Shown here: positions 1 to 9,181 of the stretch, one piece after another
Numbering within the stretch: position 1 is the first letter of the stretch
Layout of the letters: each line of letters opens with the position of its first letter
Assembly: GCA_028282745.1 (NCBI GenBank)
Contig: JANQHJ010000095.1
Location: 1 to 44,417 of the forward strand
Reading direction: 5' to 3'
Length of the DNA: 44,417 bases
DNA from: Sedimentisphaerales bacterium
Lineage (GTDB): Bacteria; Planctomycetota; Phycisphaerae; Sedimentisphaerales; Anaerobacaceae
The notes under the pieces: model-generated
What the model saw: the letters and a program-made list of their open reading frames with translations, nothing else
What the model was told of the DNA's origin: nothing
Databases searched by the model: none
Position numbers and translations under genes: made by a program

Positions 1-1
1 T

Positions 2-574
2 ACAACCCATCCATCCAATGGCATAAAATTTACAGGGTTTACAGGTGAATCGCTTCTCGACGCCCTGCTTGATGCCGTGGAGATATATTATCATGGCAAG
101 CGTCTGAAATATACCGACGAAAAAGGCAGGCCAAGAAAGGAACGGTATTCCGACCTTTCATTCAATGCTTTTCATACAGACCACCGCTGGCTCAGACTAT
201 TAAGAGATTACATTGATATGTACGCAACCGTCCAGGGAGTCCAGTTGCCCAAGCATCTTGACGCTGTAAGGCTGATAGCCGAAATGAGCTCAGAAAGCAA
301 CGAGAACCTGTTTAACGCTATTCTTAAGAAAGGAATCAGCGTAGTTGAAGCAGCTGATTATCTAACCGATGCCCTTTCTTCCCAGATACCATCTGTGCGC
401 AGAGCAGCAGGCCAAATGCTGGTGAGGCTTGACCGGATAGGCAGGCTGGATATCGAAGGTAGGCTTAGACGAGCAGCAGAATCTAAGAATAAAGTGGTCA
501 GCGAAGCTGCTAATTTTTACCTTTCTCGCCTGCCAAAACGGAGAAAAAAGAAAACACGCCGAACCACAAAGTAA
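2..574 (+). CDS. C-terminal part of an unrecognised helical protein (5' end outside window)
   Basis: The frame is open from base 2 with no stop before the GTG at 77, so the gene very probably starts upstream and only about 190 C-terminal residues are visible. I do not recognise the family. The last 110 residues are helix-rich with repeated Arg/Ala/Leu patterns (for example VRRAAGQMLVRLDRIGRLD) that resemble HEAT-like or helical solenoid repeats. The chain ends in a strongly basic tail (LPKRRKKKTRRTTK), which suggests nucleic-acid contact or a disordered end. The stop is TAA at 572. A GTG start at 77 is possible but has no convincing ribosome binding site. It is separated from the next gene by 171 bp that contain a promoter. 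Confidence 0.6.
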   Translation, partial: TTHPSNGIKFTGFTGESLLDALLDAVEIYYHGKRLKYTDEKGRPRKERYSDLSFNAFHTDHRWLRLLRDYIDMYATVQGVQLPKHLDAVRLIAEMSSESNENLFNAILKKGISVVEAADYLTDALSSQIPSVRRAAGQMLVRLDRIGRLDIEGRLRRAAESKNKVVSEAANFYLSRLPKRRKKKTRRTTK

Positions 575-606
575 AAATTGAGTATTTCTTCAAAATAGTC
601 TAAATA

Positions 607-635
607 TTCACATTTTCCTTTTTTTATGTTAAAAT
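607..635 (+). promoter_or_regulatory. Sigma-70-type promoter for the glucan enzyme gene
   Basis: TTCACA at 607-612 and TAAAAT at 630-635 each match the -35 and -10 consensus at five of six positions, and the spacer is 17 bp. Transcription would start near 642 and give a leader of about 100 nt before the AGGAG and ATG at 746. Confidence 0.5.
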
Positions 636-745
636 ACTGCTGTCTGGAGCATTTATATATAGTAGATAATCAAGATTATATGGCGTGATGAAAGGCAATG
701 CGAACGGATTTGCATAGTTTGATTTAGGATTAACCAGGAGTATTT

Positions 746-3700
746 ATGATAAGTTCAAATCTGAAATGGGTCGATGAGCACGCAATCGAGTTGAAGGACA
801 AGACTCTTGTAACACTAAGTATGGAAGGTTATATCCCGGAACTGACCGGTGATGCCCGTGAAGCAAATACAAGAGGTGGCTTGGGAATATATTTCGGCGA
901 TAAGCTCGAAGGTCTCAAGGCTATCGGTATGGACCAGGCTTTCGGGTGTATGCCTCTATATCAACAGCGCCTTATGCAGTCGATCAAAAATGGGAAACAG
1001 CACCTTGACTACAAAGAGGTTTCTTATGAAGGACAGCCCATAGAGCCGGTTCTGGACGATAGCGGTAATCAGATAGAATTCGACGTCTGGGGCTGGGATG
1101 TCAAGAACACGGCCAGAGATGTTCAGCACCACGTCAAGGTCTTTACAATAAATAGAGGCGGAATATGCCTTTATCTCTTCCACTGCCCACAGGTGTTCGA
1201 CATTCTTTACGCCGACGACAGAACACATCACGGCTTCGGTAGAGAACATCGCTTCCTGCAGGAAACGGTATTCGCTGAGTGTGTTTACAGCTTTCTCAAG
1301 TACAAAAATATCGTTCCCGATATTCTTCACCTTAATGAAGGTCATGTGGCTGGCGCGGCTGGTATGATCAAAGGTGATGAAATGTTCGAGAAAACAGCCG
1401 TGGTCTATACTAACCATACGGTCGTACCGGCTGGTATGGAGAGGTTCTGCGTTAACAGTTTGACTGGCGGAGATATCGCCAGAGCAAGATACGCAATGAG
1501 ATTTCCATGGCCGAGTCATCAAAGGTTCTGGAGCAAATTCGCAGTACAGCAAAATGACCGCTGGATAATCGACTTTTCCAAGGGTGCTGTCGAAATATGT
1601 GACGCAGCCAACGGAGTCAGTAATGAGCATGCGGATGTAACCCAAACTCTTTTCCCTGCCTACGATAGAAAAATCGAAGGCATACTCAACGGATCGGGCG
1701 ATTCGTGGATAATGGATGAACTGCTGGAAAAATCTCTGGACAGGAATGAATCCAGCAAAAAGGCCCTTTATAAAATCGGTGCCAAAGGCAAGACTCAAGC
1801 ATTAGCTGAAGTTAAAAAGCGAACAGCCGGAATGACCGACAAAAACGGTAAGGTCATCAGCAAAAGAGGCGTTGAGCTTGATCCCGATCTGCCTACTATC
1901 TGGATAGTTAGAAGGATTGTTCAATACAAAAGTCAACTGCCTATTCTCAAGGACATTATTCATGTAATCTGTGCTGACAGAGATGAAGAAGTTGAAACTC
2001 TTTGGGGCAAAATGAATGGGCTTGAGATGCAGGTAGTCCTCGGTGGTATAACGCCGGAAGGATGTCATGAAGAAAAATGGATAGAAACCTTTGTTAGTTG
2101 GATGCAAAGGCCTGACTTGAATAGACGATTCGTATTTGTACCGAACGCCGATAGCGAGCTCTTAAGAATGCAGGCTATCGGGGCGGATATTTGTATCAAC
2201 TGCCCAATGCCGGAACAGGAAGCGTGCGGAACCTCGGACCAGCGATCGGCTCGCAATGGTGGAATCAATATAGCCACTGTCAGTGGCGGGCCTCCTGAAT
2301 ATATCGAGGACGGCAAAAACGGCATGCTTGTCGGGCCCTATCAGAATAACGATGATTTTTACTCAAGAGGCCCAAAAGACATCCTCGACAAGCTAAGACA
2401 ATTGTCGGATATATATTACGATCACAGTAATGGTAACAGCAAATGGCTGGACATGAAGATGGAGTCTTATCTGACAAGTCCGAAGGTATCAGCGGCGGCA
2501 ATGGAACAAAGATATACGAACGTTTATTCCAAAGCGCTTCGTGTCAGGGAAAATATTATCCGCAATATGAAGCTCAGCCGGCGAAAGGCACCACATATAG
2601 AAAAGCTTTCAGACTTTATATACAGGCTAAACGAGGCGGCGCGTGATTTTTTATACCGCGACCAGAGTCTTGGCGGCTGGACAGTGATTGCGGGCTCGCC
2701 CTACTTCGATCAAAGGCAAGGCGGCCAGCTTTACAACTGGGGTCGCGATACAATGATCGCCCTGCCTGGATTATGTATCGAGAGGGAAAGATACGATATC
2801 TTCAAAGAAGTTGTGACGAACTACTTGAGATTCGTTAAGCATGGTATTGTCCCTAACCTTGTCGGCGATGGTTCGAGCCCAAGATATAATAGTATAGATG
2901 CGTCTTTGTGGCTGTTCTGGGCAATGGGACAGTACCTTGATCGCACAAAGGATTACGCTTTTCTCGATGAGACTGTCGAGAGAAAATTTCCACAGAATCA
3001 TACCACTTCCGTGCGCAATATTATGGAAGAAATAGTCAACACTTTCCGAAATGGAATAGAGTTTGAAGATATATGGTTTGAAGGAGATAACAAAAAATCT
3101 CAAAAAATCAGCATATACATGGATAAGGACTTCCTAATTTTTGCCGGCAGTGAAAACACTCAATTGACATGGATGGATGCAAAGCCTCATGGTGGCAAGC
3201 CAGTTACCAGCCGGCATGGCAAAGCTGTTGAGATAAATGCGCTATGGCATAACGCCCTGACGGTAATGGCTAATATTCATAATCAAGGCGATTTCGAAAC
3301 AAAAGAGTATTCGCAGTTAGCCGAAAAAGTTAAGAATTCGTTCGGAAAATTCTGGAACGAGCAAAGCCATTGTTTGTATGACACTATTGACGGCGACCTG
3401 GAACAGGGGAAAAAAGTAAGGCCTAACCAGGTCTTTGCGGTTGCGCTCGGACTACTGGATACTGATAAGAGCCGTGCAGTAATTAACAAAGTCATGCAGG
3501 AACTTTTAACACCATTCGGCCTGCGTACATTATCACGGCGCGATCCCGATTATCATGCAGTTCACCATGACGAACATTCATATCATCAAGGCACTGTCTG
3601 GCCTTGGCTGTTAGGTTCTTTTATTGAAGGATGTATCGTCGCCTACGGCAAGAAAAGGACACAAAGGATTCTTCATGGCATTGGATATTTCAAGACGCTC

Positions 3701-5368
3701 CTGGAAACACTTGAAAACTTCGGTTCAATACCAGAGGTGTTCGATGGCGGTTGCGATTGTGTATGCAAATACGGCAGTGGTAAAGGTTGCAGACTTCAGG
3801 CATGGAACGTTGGGGAATCATTACGAAGTCTTTCATTATTAATGCCTAAAGAGGGAGAGCCTGACGAACATCCAGAAAAACCCGGAACCAAGATAATCTA
3901 CGAAATGGTAATCAGAGATTATTGCGACGATGAAAATAACGAATCAGGTTTGACCGTGGCACAAAGAGAGCTTGAGTTCCTGGCTGAAGCTGGCGTTGAA
4001 TGTATCTATCTCCTTGGCCTGATGAAGCATGATGGCAATCCATTTGACATAATGGACCCGATGGATATTGATGAACGTGCGGGCAGCTTTGAGGACCTCG
4101 AAAAGTTTACTGTAGCAGCTCATGGCTTCGGAATAAAGATAATTAGCGACTGGCTGGCTAATCAGCATGTTTCCAAGGCAAGTCAAATATGTAAAGAACA
4201 TCCAGACTGGTTCATGTACACCGACGGCGAAAATGGCGATTATTATCTCAACAAAGACATGAAGCTTTGCAGAGGTAGAGACCTTAAACCTAAAGATAAA
4301 AGATTAGTGCTTGCTTCAGCTACTGACGAAGTTCCGTTAAGAAGCTTTCCCAGGAGATGGGGCTCACTTGCTCAGCCGGATCTTTCTCACCCTGAGGTCA
4401 GGGAGAACGCTATCGAGATTGGGCACTTCTGGCTTTCGAAGGGGTTGGATGGTTTTAGAGTTGATGCTGCCCTTTCAACTTTCCCGGATAAGATAAAAGA
4501 AAACTGGAACCTGGACGTCGAGGACAACTTAAGCAGACTTTTCATACAAGATATGCGAAAAGTTAACCCGGACTGCTTCATATTATTCGAAGGATTTGAA
4601 AGGCTGGAAGCCCTTCTGCAACTTGCGGATTACGAGCAATGCGCTGTATATAATTGGAAGCCGAGAAATCTTACCACGGATGCTCTAAAACATCCGACTA
4701 AATTAGCTGCGCTGATAGAATATCTCAAAGAGGTCGAGGAAAATCAGCACATACAGGATGAATTAGTAAGCCTTGGGCCTGAACACGATGCATTCGATTT
4801 TGATGATCCGTGGGCAAACCTTCATTACACAGAAAGATTACTGCTGAATTTCGTATACTCTTTCCTGCCGGGTTACATGCTCGTTTTCAACGGACAGATA
4901 TTCGGTATGCAGCATGATTATAAGAAGGAAACAGATAAAACCCGCCGGGCACCAAGAGTTAGCGATGCTAACAAGGCAAAAAGAAAAACCGGCAAAACAC
5001 TCTTTACCATGCGTAAAGAATACCCACTCTTATCCCAAGGTACATATAAACTGCTTGACAGTGGGGATCAAAATCTGGTTCTTATGGCTCGTTACAACGA
5101 AAAAGGTATTGCAATCGGCGTGGTTAATATGAACACCGAAATAAAAGAAACTGATCTGCCGATTGACGATATTATCAATAAATGCATAGGAATATCTGAT
5201 ATTGCTCATGCACATTATGAACAGGATGTTCTGTATTTGAAAAAGTACGCTGTAGGTTGGGCAGAAGAACCAAGAAAAACAGTACCGGTGAAGAAACTGC
5301 TAAAATCCGGATTGCATATTGAAGTTCCGCCAAAATCCTGCCAGCTTATAAGGCTACACCTTAAATAA
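746..5368 (+). CDS. Three-domain alpha-glucan enzyme: GT35-like transferase + GH133 debranching + GH13 amylase-like
   Basis: This 1540-residue protein starts at an ATG with AGGAG 5 nt upstream. Residues 1-620 follow the short alpha-glucan phosphorylase plan: SMEGYIPE, GGLGIYFGD, HLNEGH at 195-200, and EACGTSDQRSARNGG around 496-500. Two key positions differ from phosphorylases. The PLP-binding lysine is Arg500, and the phosphate-contact Lys-Arg pair is Lys395-Ser396. The sequence right after it (SGGPPEYIEDGKNG) looks like NDP-sugar glycosyltransferases. Residues 630-1040 are an amylo-1,6-glucosidase domain (NWGRDTMIALPGL with Asp668; YHQGTVWPWLLGSFIEG). Residues 1050-1540 are a GH13 barrel: DWLANQH (Asp1135), GFRVDAA (nucleophile Asp1240), ILFEGFE (acid/base Glu1282) and EHDAF (Asp1348). 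No signal peptide is seen, so it is cytoplasmic. Expected role is glycogen synthesis, remodelling or breakdown. The hydrolase assignments are firm; the reaction of the first domain is open. Confidence 0.85.
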   Translation: MISSNLKWVDEHAIELKDKTLVTLSMEGYIPELTGDAREANTRGGLGIYFGDKLEGLKAIGMDQAFGCMPLYQQRLMQSIKNGKQHLDYKEVSYEGQPIEPVLDDSGNQIEFDVWGWDVKNTARDVQHHVKVFTINRGGICLYLFHCPQVFDILYADDRTHHGFGREHRFLQETVFAECVYSFLKYKNIVPDILHLNEGHVAGAAGMIKGDEMFEKTAVVYTNHTVVPAGMERFCVNSLTGGDIARARYAMRFPWPSHQRFWSKFAVQQNDRWIIDFSKGAVEICDAANGVSNEHADVTQTLFPAYDRKIEGILNGSGDSWIMDELLEKSLDRNESSKKALYKIGAKGKTQALAEVKKRTAGMTDKNGKVISKRGVELDPDLPTIWIVRRIVQYKSQLPILKDIIHVICADRDEEVETLWGKMNGLEMQVVLGGITPEGCHEEKWIETFVSWMQRPDLNRRFVFVPNADSELLRMQAIGADICINCPMPEQEACGTSDQRSARNGGINIATVSGGPPEYIEDGKNGMLVGPYQNNDDFYSRGPKDILDKLRQLSDIYYDHSNGNSKWLDMKMESYLTSPKVSAAAMEQRYTNVYSKALRVRENIIRNMKLSRRKAPHIEKLSDFIYRLNEAARDFLYRDQSLGGWTVIAGSPYFDQRQGGQLYNWGRDTMIALPGLCIERERYDIFKEVVTNYLRFVKHGIVPNLVGDGSSPRYNSIDASLWLFWAMGQYLDRTKDYAFLDETVERKFPQNHTTSVRNIMEEIVNTFRNGIEFEDIWFEGDNKKSQKISIYMDKDFLIFAGSENTQLTWMDAKPHGGKPVTSRHGKAVEINALWHNALTVMANIHNQGDFETKEYSQLAEKVKNSFGKFWNEQSHCLYDTIDGDLEQGKKVRPNQVFAVALGLLDTDKSRAVINKVMQELLTPFGLRTLSRRDPDYHAVHHDEHSYHQGTVWPWLLGSFIEGCIVAYGKKRTQRILHGIGYFKTLLETLENFGSIPEVFDGGCDCVCKYGSGKGCRLQAWNVGESLRSLSLLMPKEGEPDEHPEKPGTKIIYEMVIRDYCDDENNESGLTVAQRELEFLAEAGVECIYLLGLMKHDGNPFDIMDPMDIDERAGSFEDLEKFTVAAHGFGIKIISDWLANQHVSKASQICKEHPDWFMYTDGENGDYYLNKDMKLCRGRDLKPKDKRLVLASATDEVPLRSFPRRWGSLAQPDLSHPEVRENAIEIGHFWLSKGLDGFRVDAALSTFPDKIKENWNLDVEDNLSRLFIQDMRKVNPDCFILFEGFERLEALLQLADYEQCAVYNWKPRNLTTDALKHPTKLAALIEYLKEVEENQHIQDELVSLGPEHDAFDFDDPWANLHYTERLLLNFVYSFLPGYMLVFNGQIFGMQHDYKKETDKTRRAPRVSDANKAKRKTGKTLFTMRKEYPLLSQGTYKLLDSGDQNLVLMARYNEKGIAIGVVNMNTEIKETDLPIDDIINKCIGISDIAHAHYEQDVLYLKKYAVGWAEEPRKTVPVKKLLKSGLHIEVPPKSCQLIRLHLK

Positions 5369-5473
5369 GAATAATCCAATAAAACCTACGAGTCATCCGT
5401 AGAACGTAATTAATTACCAATTAACAACTGCATTCAAGCCATGTAAGGGTATAGGTGTAAAAATTCTCTTTTG

Positions 5474-6343
5474 CTATGAACCGATTGTTGTATCGTTAAT
5501 AGTTGGGCCATTTGGAGTCCAGTTATGAACACCTACTACACCATCGGGAGAGATTCTAAGATAACTGCTGCGGTAGGCAGTCCAACTTCCTGTATTGTAA
5601 TACCAATTGCTGAATCGCCCGGCTTTATGGGTGTGCCCGGCAATCGCGACATCATACAAACCATCGTTCAGATTCTGACGATACCTGTTTAACATACTAT
5701 GAGTTCTTCCTCTTCGCTTTAATAAAGCAAGCTCTTCGTTAGAAAGTACCGAGCAGCATTCATCGGCAGCTTTACGTATTTGTCGATTCAGCCATTGTGC
5801 GCTGTGCATTATTATTTCCCCAATCTCCAGCAAACCCTCAGCGAGTATATCTCTGCTTAACGTACAAGCATGGCCGGTAAGATCGAGCTTAAAGACGATA
5901 CTGCCAAAAGCTTTGCATATTTGCTTCGTCCTGTTCTTTATAAAAGGATCAATTTCATGACCGTGCATGAATTTGAACGCTTTGGAGCCTATCACCTTCT
6001 TTACCGGTCCCGTTGCCCTGGATAAAAATGGATGAGCGCCACTATAGCCATCTTCATGAAGCAGCTCATTGTCATGATTACCTACAACATATGTGCAGGC
6101 CATTTCATTAAGCCTATGCAGAAGATCATGATGACGGTTAATAATTCGATCAAATTTACAATGCCACATTTCAAGCAAATCACCAGTGATCACCAGCTCA
6201 CCATTCTCGCGGTCAATATGGTCCAGAAATGAATTAAACAAACGCTGTTTTTTGGAGGATCTTAAAGGATCGATTCTCCCCCCATCGCCGATATGCAGAT
6301 CACTAATTACGAAAATCGGTTTTGTTGTTTCGATATTAAACAC
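5474..6343 (-). CDS. Metallophosphoesterase, LpxH-like
   Basis: A 289-residue calcineurin-like phosphoesterase. The dinuclear metal motifs occur in order: SDLHIGD (Asp15, His17), GDLLEMW (Asp55), GNHD (88-91), HGHE (127-130) and AGHTH (235-239). This order and the early GNHD resemble UDP-2,3-diacylglucosamine diphosphatase (LpxH, lipid A synthesis) but the protein is about 50 residues longer, with a helical insertion at 135-215, so another phosphoester substrate is equally possible. There is no signal peptide or membrane segment. The start is GTG; the only SD-like bases (GGTAG) lie very close to it. The gene converges on the glucan enzyme gene. Its upstream region contains 11-bp spaced CTAAC-like units (6419-6445), so it may belong to the same regulon as the Ton genes, but this is weak. 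Confidence 0.8.
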   Translation of the reverse strand: MFNIETTKPIFVISDLHIGDGGRIDPLRSSKKQRLFNSFLDHIDRENGELVITGDLLEMWHCKFDRIINRHHDLLHRLNEMACTYVVGNHDNELLHEDGYSGAHPFLSRATGPVKKVIGSKAFKFMHGHEIDPFIKNRTKQICKAFGSIVFKLDLTGHACTLSRDILAEGLLEIGEIIMHSAQWLNRQIRKAADECCSVLSNEELALLKRRGRTHSMLNRYRQNLNDGLYDVAIAGHTHKAGRFSNWYYNTGSWTAYRSSYLRISPDGVVGVHNWTPNGPTINDTTIGS

Positions 6344-6397
6344 CTACCAATTATAAGTTACAATACTTTAATGGCTCATCCGTGAACGCATCACCTG

Positions 6398-6445
6398 ATT
6401 ATAGTATCGGTTATGGATGTTAGGATGTGGTTCGAATGCTGTTAG
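6398..6445 (-). promoter_or_regulatory. Possible Pho-box-like repeat and -10 upstream of the metallophosphoesterase
   Basis: Read on the minus strand, CTAAC (6445-6441), CGAAC (6434-6430) and CTAAC (6423-6419) are spaced 11 bp apart, followed by TATAAT at 6403-6398. The gap to the -10 is 15 nt, not the 8-10 nt seen at the better sites of this window, and one unit is imperfect, so this is the weakest member of the set. Confidence 0.3.
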
Positions 6446-6510
6446 TTTTAGGTCAATTTATAGTGGTAATAAAAAGCTTAATTTTAAGAAGAAAAGCAGA
6501 TGTATGAAAT

Positions 6511-7995
6511 TCAGCTTTTGCTGTAATCGAGATACTCCCGGATGCAATCTTCAGCCTGTGATAACTGCGAGGCAGTCAATCTCTCAGCAATTATATCCAT
6601 TGAACAGATAGAGTCTTTATGCCCCTGTAACGAAGCAAGGCTATGCCATACGTATGCAAAGACATCATCCCTATCAACCCCACGCCCGAATTCATAGCAC
6701 ACTGCAAGTTTATTCTGTGCTACTGGGTGGCCTTTCATGGCCGCAAGTATAAAGAATTCCACGGCTTTATTATAATCCTTCGGTACACCCTGCCCTTTTG
6801 CGTACATCAATGCAAGATTCGTTTGTGCGACATCATGGCCCTGGTTTGCGGCAAGACGTAACCAATAAGCTGCCTCATAATTGTTTTGAGAGATACCTTT
6901 TCCACTCAAAAACATCAGCCCGAGTTTAGTCTGCGCAAGTGCAAATCCCTTATTCGCAGCTATAGCGAACCAATCAGCAGCATGTTGATAATTCTGCTCA
7001 ATTCCAAAACCATTATAGTACATCCAGCCGATAGTATATTGTGCCTGAACAACATCCTGCTCCGCAGCAAGGGTCAACCATTTAAGCGCTTTATTATAAT
7101 CCTGCTTAACTGCCTTACCTTCATAGTACATCAAGCCCAGATTATTTTGAGAATCCGCATACCCCTGTCGAGCGGCAAGAATATACCATTTAACAGCTTC
7201 TTTGTGATCAACGGTAACACCATGACCATTTTGATATATCACTCCAAGAGCATGTTGAGCTACCGCGAGCTTTTGAGCCGCTGCAAGTTTCAACCATTTA
7301 AGGGCTTGCTGATAATTTGCAGAAACACCTTTACCATCGTAATACATCAGACCGAGACAGGCTTGGGCGTTAGCGATGCCCTTTTTAGCCAGTGGTTCGA
7401 TGAGCTTTTTAGCTTTTTTATGATCCTGAGCAGTTGATTCTGATTCCAGAAACATCAAGGCAAGATTATTAGCAGATGGTTCAAATCCCTGTTTTGCTGC
7501 TCGCTGATACCAGTGTATAGCTTTGTGAGGATTCCTATTAACACTTTTTGCCTTATCATAGATAAGGCCCAGAGTATTCTGAGCTGGTGCGTAATTTTGT
7601 TTAGCAGCTAATTCAAGCCATTTTATTGCTTGCTGATAGTCTTGAGCAACTCCCTTGCCTTTATAATACAGGTGCCCCAGGCTGCTCTGGGCCAATGAAT
7701 AACCCTGCCTGGCTGATAATTCATACCAATATATAGCTTGCTTTGTGTTTTGGCCAATCCCTAATCCTTCATCGTACATCAGGCCAAGACAAAACTGCGC
7801 CTTTTTATTACCATTGAGAGCCAGAGGCTGCCATTGTTGAAATGCAATCGAATAATTTTTGTCATCAAACGCTTCCAGGCCTTTTTTGAAGTCCGAACTA
7901 TTTGCTCTGGCCAAGAAGGTTATACTTGATGTGATTACGCAGCAATATAAAACCAGACGTCTGTAACTGATTGTCGTGCCTTGAGATATAATCAT
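6511..7995 (-). CDS. Exported Sel1-like repeat protein
   Basis: A 494-residue protein with an N-terminal hydrophobic segment (about residues 12-30, ending LARANSS) that looks like a signal peptide, followed by about eleven 36-residue Sel1-like repeats from residue 40 to 450. Typical repeat text is AIKWLELAAKQ...AQNTLGLIYDKGKGV. Sel1 repeats form alpha-solenoid scaffolds for protein-protein contacts and, in bacteria, often act in envelope signalling. No catalytic motif is visible. A GGGGG run 6 nt upstream of the ATG may serve as ribosome binding site. It is divergent from the Ton operon, and a second Sel1 protein lies at that operon's other end, which suggests but does not prove a shared process. 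Confidence 0.8.
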   Translation of the reverse strand: MIISQGTTISYRRLVLYCCVITSSITFLARANSSDFKKGLEAFDDKNYSIAFQQWQPLALNGNKKAQFCLGLMYDEGLGIGQNTKQAIYWYELSARQGYSLAQSSLGHLYYKGKGVAQDYQQAIKWLELAAKQNYAPAQNTLGLIYDKAKSVNRNPHKAIHWYQRAAKQGFEPSANNLALMFLESESTAQDHKKAKKLIEPLAKKGIANAQACLGLMYYDGKGVSANYQQALKWLKLAAAQKLAVAQHALGVIYQNGHGVTVDHKEAVKWYILAARQGYADSQNNLGLMYYEGKAVKQDYNKALKWLTLAAEQDVVQAQYTIGWMYYNGFGIEQNYQHAADWFAIAANKGFALAQTKLGLMFLSGKGISQNNYEAAYWLRLAANQGHDVAQTNLALMYAKGQGVPKDYNKAVEFFILAAMKGHPVAQNKLAVCYEFGRGVDRDDVFAYVWHSLASLQGHKDSICSMDIIAERLTASQLSQAEDCIREYLDYSKS

Positions 7996-8197
7996 TGTTA
8001 TGCCCCCGTTGCCGTAAAAACTTCTCTGAGCTAATTAATTATCTTTCCAGCATTTTTATCGGTTAGTTTAATAAGCCGGTTAATTGACAAGTGCCCTTAC
8101 AGTCGATTAAAATGCGATCAAATGTGAACTGTGAGCATTATTGCAAAACTGGGCAAACCGCTTTTACAGTCTTGAAAATCGCAAAATTATTCGTATT

Positions 8198-8238
8198 CTA
8201 ACCCCTCCCTAACAAACTCCTAACGCAAAATCTATATA
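8198..8238 (+). promoter_or_regulatory. Pho-box-like 11-bp repeat promoter of the Ton operon
   Basis: CTAAC occurs three times at 8198, 8209 and 8220, exactly 11 bp apart, and TATATA (8233-8238) follows 8 nt after the last unit. There is no separate -35. This is the architecture of a PhoB-type activated promoter in which repeats replace the -35. Start of transcription is expected near 8245, giving a 65-70 nt leader. The rest of 7996-8197 shows nothing I can name. Confidence 0.65.
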
Positions 8239-8312
8239 AGAAGATATTGCAGTGCGCCCTTGGTATTCGTACAGGGTAATTGGCTTGATTTTCTTTTACA
8301 GGAGAAGAATTT

Positions 8313-9161
8313 GTGTTGCTCGATAATGAAAGTATAGACAATAAAAAGCATCTCAATTCCCGAAGGAAACAAAAGTTTGGTTTTTATAGATTCGCTATAA
8401 GTTCTCTTTTACTTATTGTGTGTGTTTGCCTGCTACCCCGTGGAGCTATGTCCGCTGATAAAAGCCCGGTTGAGATCGAACAAACACAGGCGGCTCTTGA
8501 AGAATATGTAAAGATTCGGCAGATGATTTCTAAAGAGAAGAAACAATTAGCGCTGGACAAAGAAATGCTCAATGAACAGATCGATCTTGTTCAGCGCGAG
8601 ATCGATCTTTTGAAAGAAAAGATAAAAACCGCAAATGAGAACATTGTCGAGGCAGATAAACAGCGTGTTGGGATGATCGAAGAAGAAGAAAAGCTCAAGT
8701 TGGCCTCTGATTCTTTAAGCAGTATTCTCGCAAAGCTGGAGCAACGAACACTACAGTTAGTGATTCAGTTGCCTGATGACTTAAAATTCAATGTCAAAAT
8801 CCTCAGTGATCAAATCCCTCAGGCCGGCAAAGGAACGAAGCTTACCATGTCACAGCGTTTTCAGAACGTAGTTGGCCTTCTTAACGCGGTAGGTAAATTC
8901 AATCGCGAAATCTCAGATACAATTGAAAATCGTGATCTGCCTAATGGAGATCGGGTCGAAGTAACCGTTATGTATATCGGCCTGGGACAAGCTTATTATG
9001 CAAGTGCCAATGGTAAAGTCGCTGGTATCGGAAGAGCTACAAAAGACGGCTGGGTATGGACACCTGCCAATGAATCTGCAGAACATATCGTTAACGCAAT
9101 TAAGATATTGAACAACGAAAAAATGGCAGCATTTGTTCAGTTACCCGTAGAAATTAAATAA
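8313..9161 (+). CDS. DUF3450 family periplasmic coiled-coil protein of a TonB2-type system
   Basis: A 282-residue exported protein. After a long basic N-terminus there is a hydrophobic signal segment (about residues 28-46, LLLIVCVCLLPRGAMSA), then a coiled coil (about 55-130, many Glu/Lys/Leu heptads) and a globular C-terminal half with VTVMYIGLGQAYYA and WVWTP. This layout and its place as first gene before a TtpC-like protein match DUF3450 proteins, which precede ttpC-exbB-exbD-tonB in marine gammaproteobacteria. The start is GTG, 5 nt after GGAGAAG; a TTG one codon later is an alternative. It ends 20 bp before the next gene. The role in the Ton complex is not known in detail; it probably works in the periplasm beside TtpC. 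Confidence 0.8.
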   Translation: MLLDNESIDNKKHLNSRRKQKFGFYRFAISSLLLIVCVCLLPRGAMSADKSPVEIEQTQAALEEYVKIRQMISKEKKQLALDKEMLNEQIDLVQREIDLLKEKIKTANENIVEADKQRVGMIEEEEKLKLASDSLSSILAKLEQRTLQLVIQLPDDLKFNVKILSDQIPQAGKGTKLTMSQRFQNVVGLLNAVGKFNREISDTIENRDLPNGDRVEVTVMYIGLGQAYYASANGKVAGIGRATKDGWVWTPANESAEHIVNAIKILNNEKMAAFVQLPVEIK

Positions 9162-9181
9162 TTTAGGATCAGCTCAACATC

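Noticed and set aside
956-1798. 280-codon antisense ORF within the glucan enzyme gene
   Set aside because: Opposite strand of a clear domain-rich gene; no start site or family features.
6886-7437. 183-codon plus-strand ORF within the Sel1-repeat gene
   Set aside because: Mirror of the repetitive Sel1 coding sequence; the apparent repeats reflect the opposite strand.
8061-8083. Pho-box-like repeat for the exported Sel1 gene at 7995
   Set aside because: GTTAG and GTTAA are present but 17 bp apart, not in 11-bp register.
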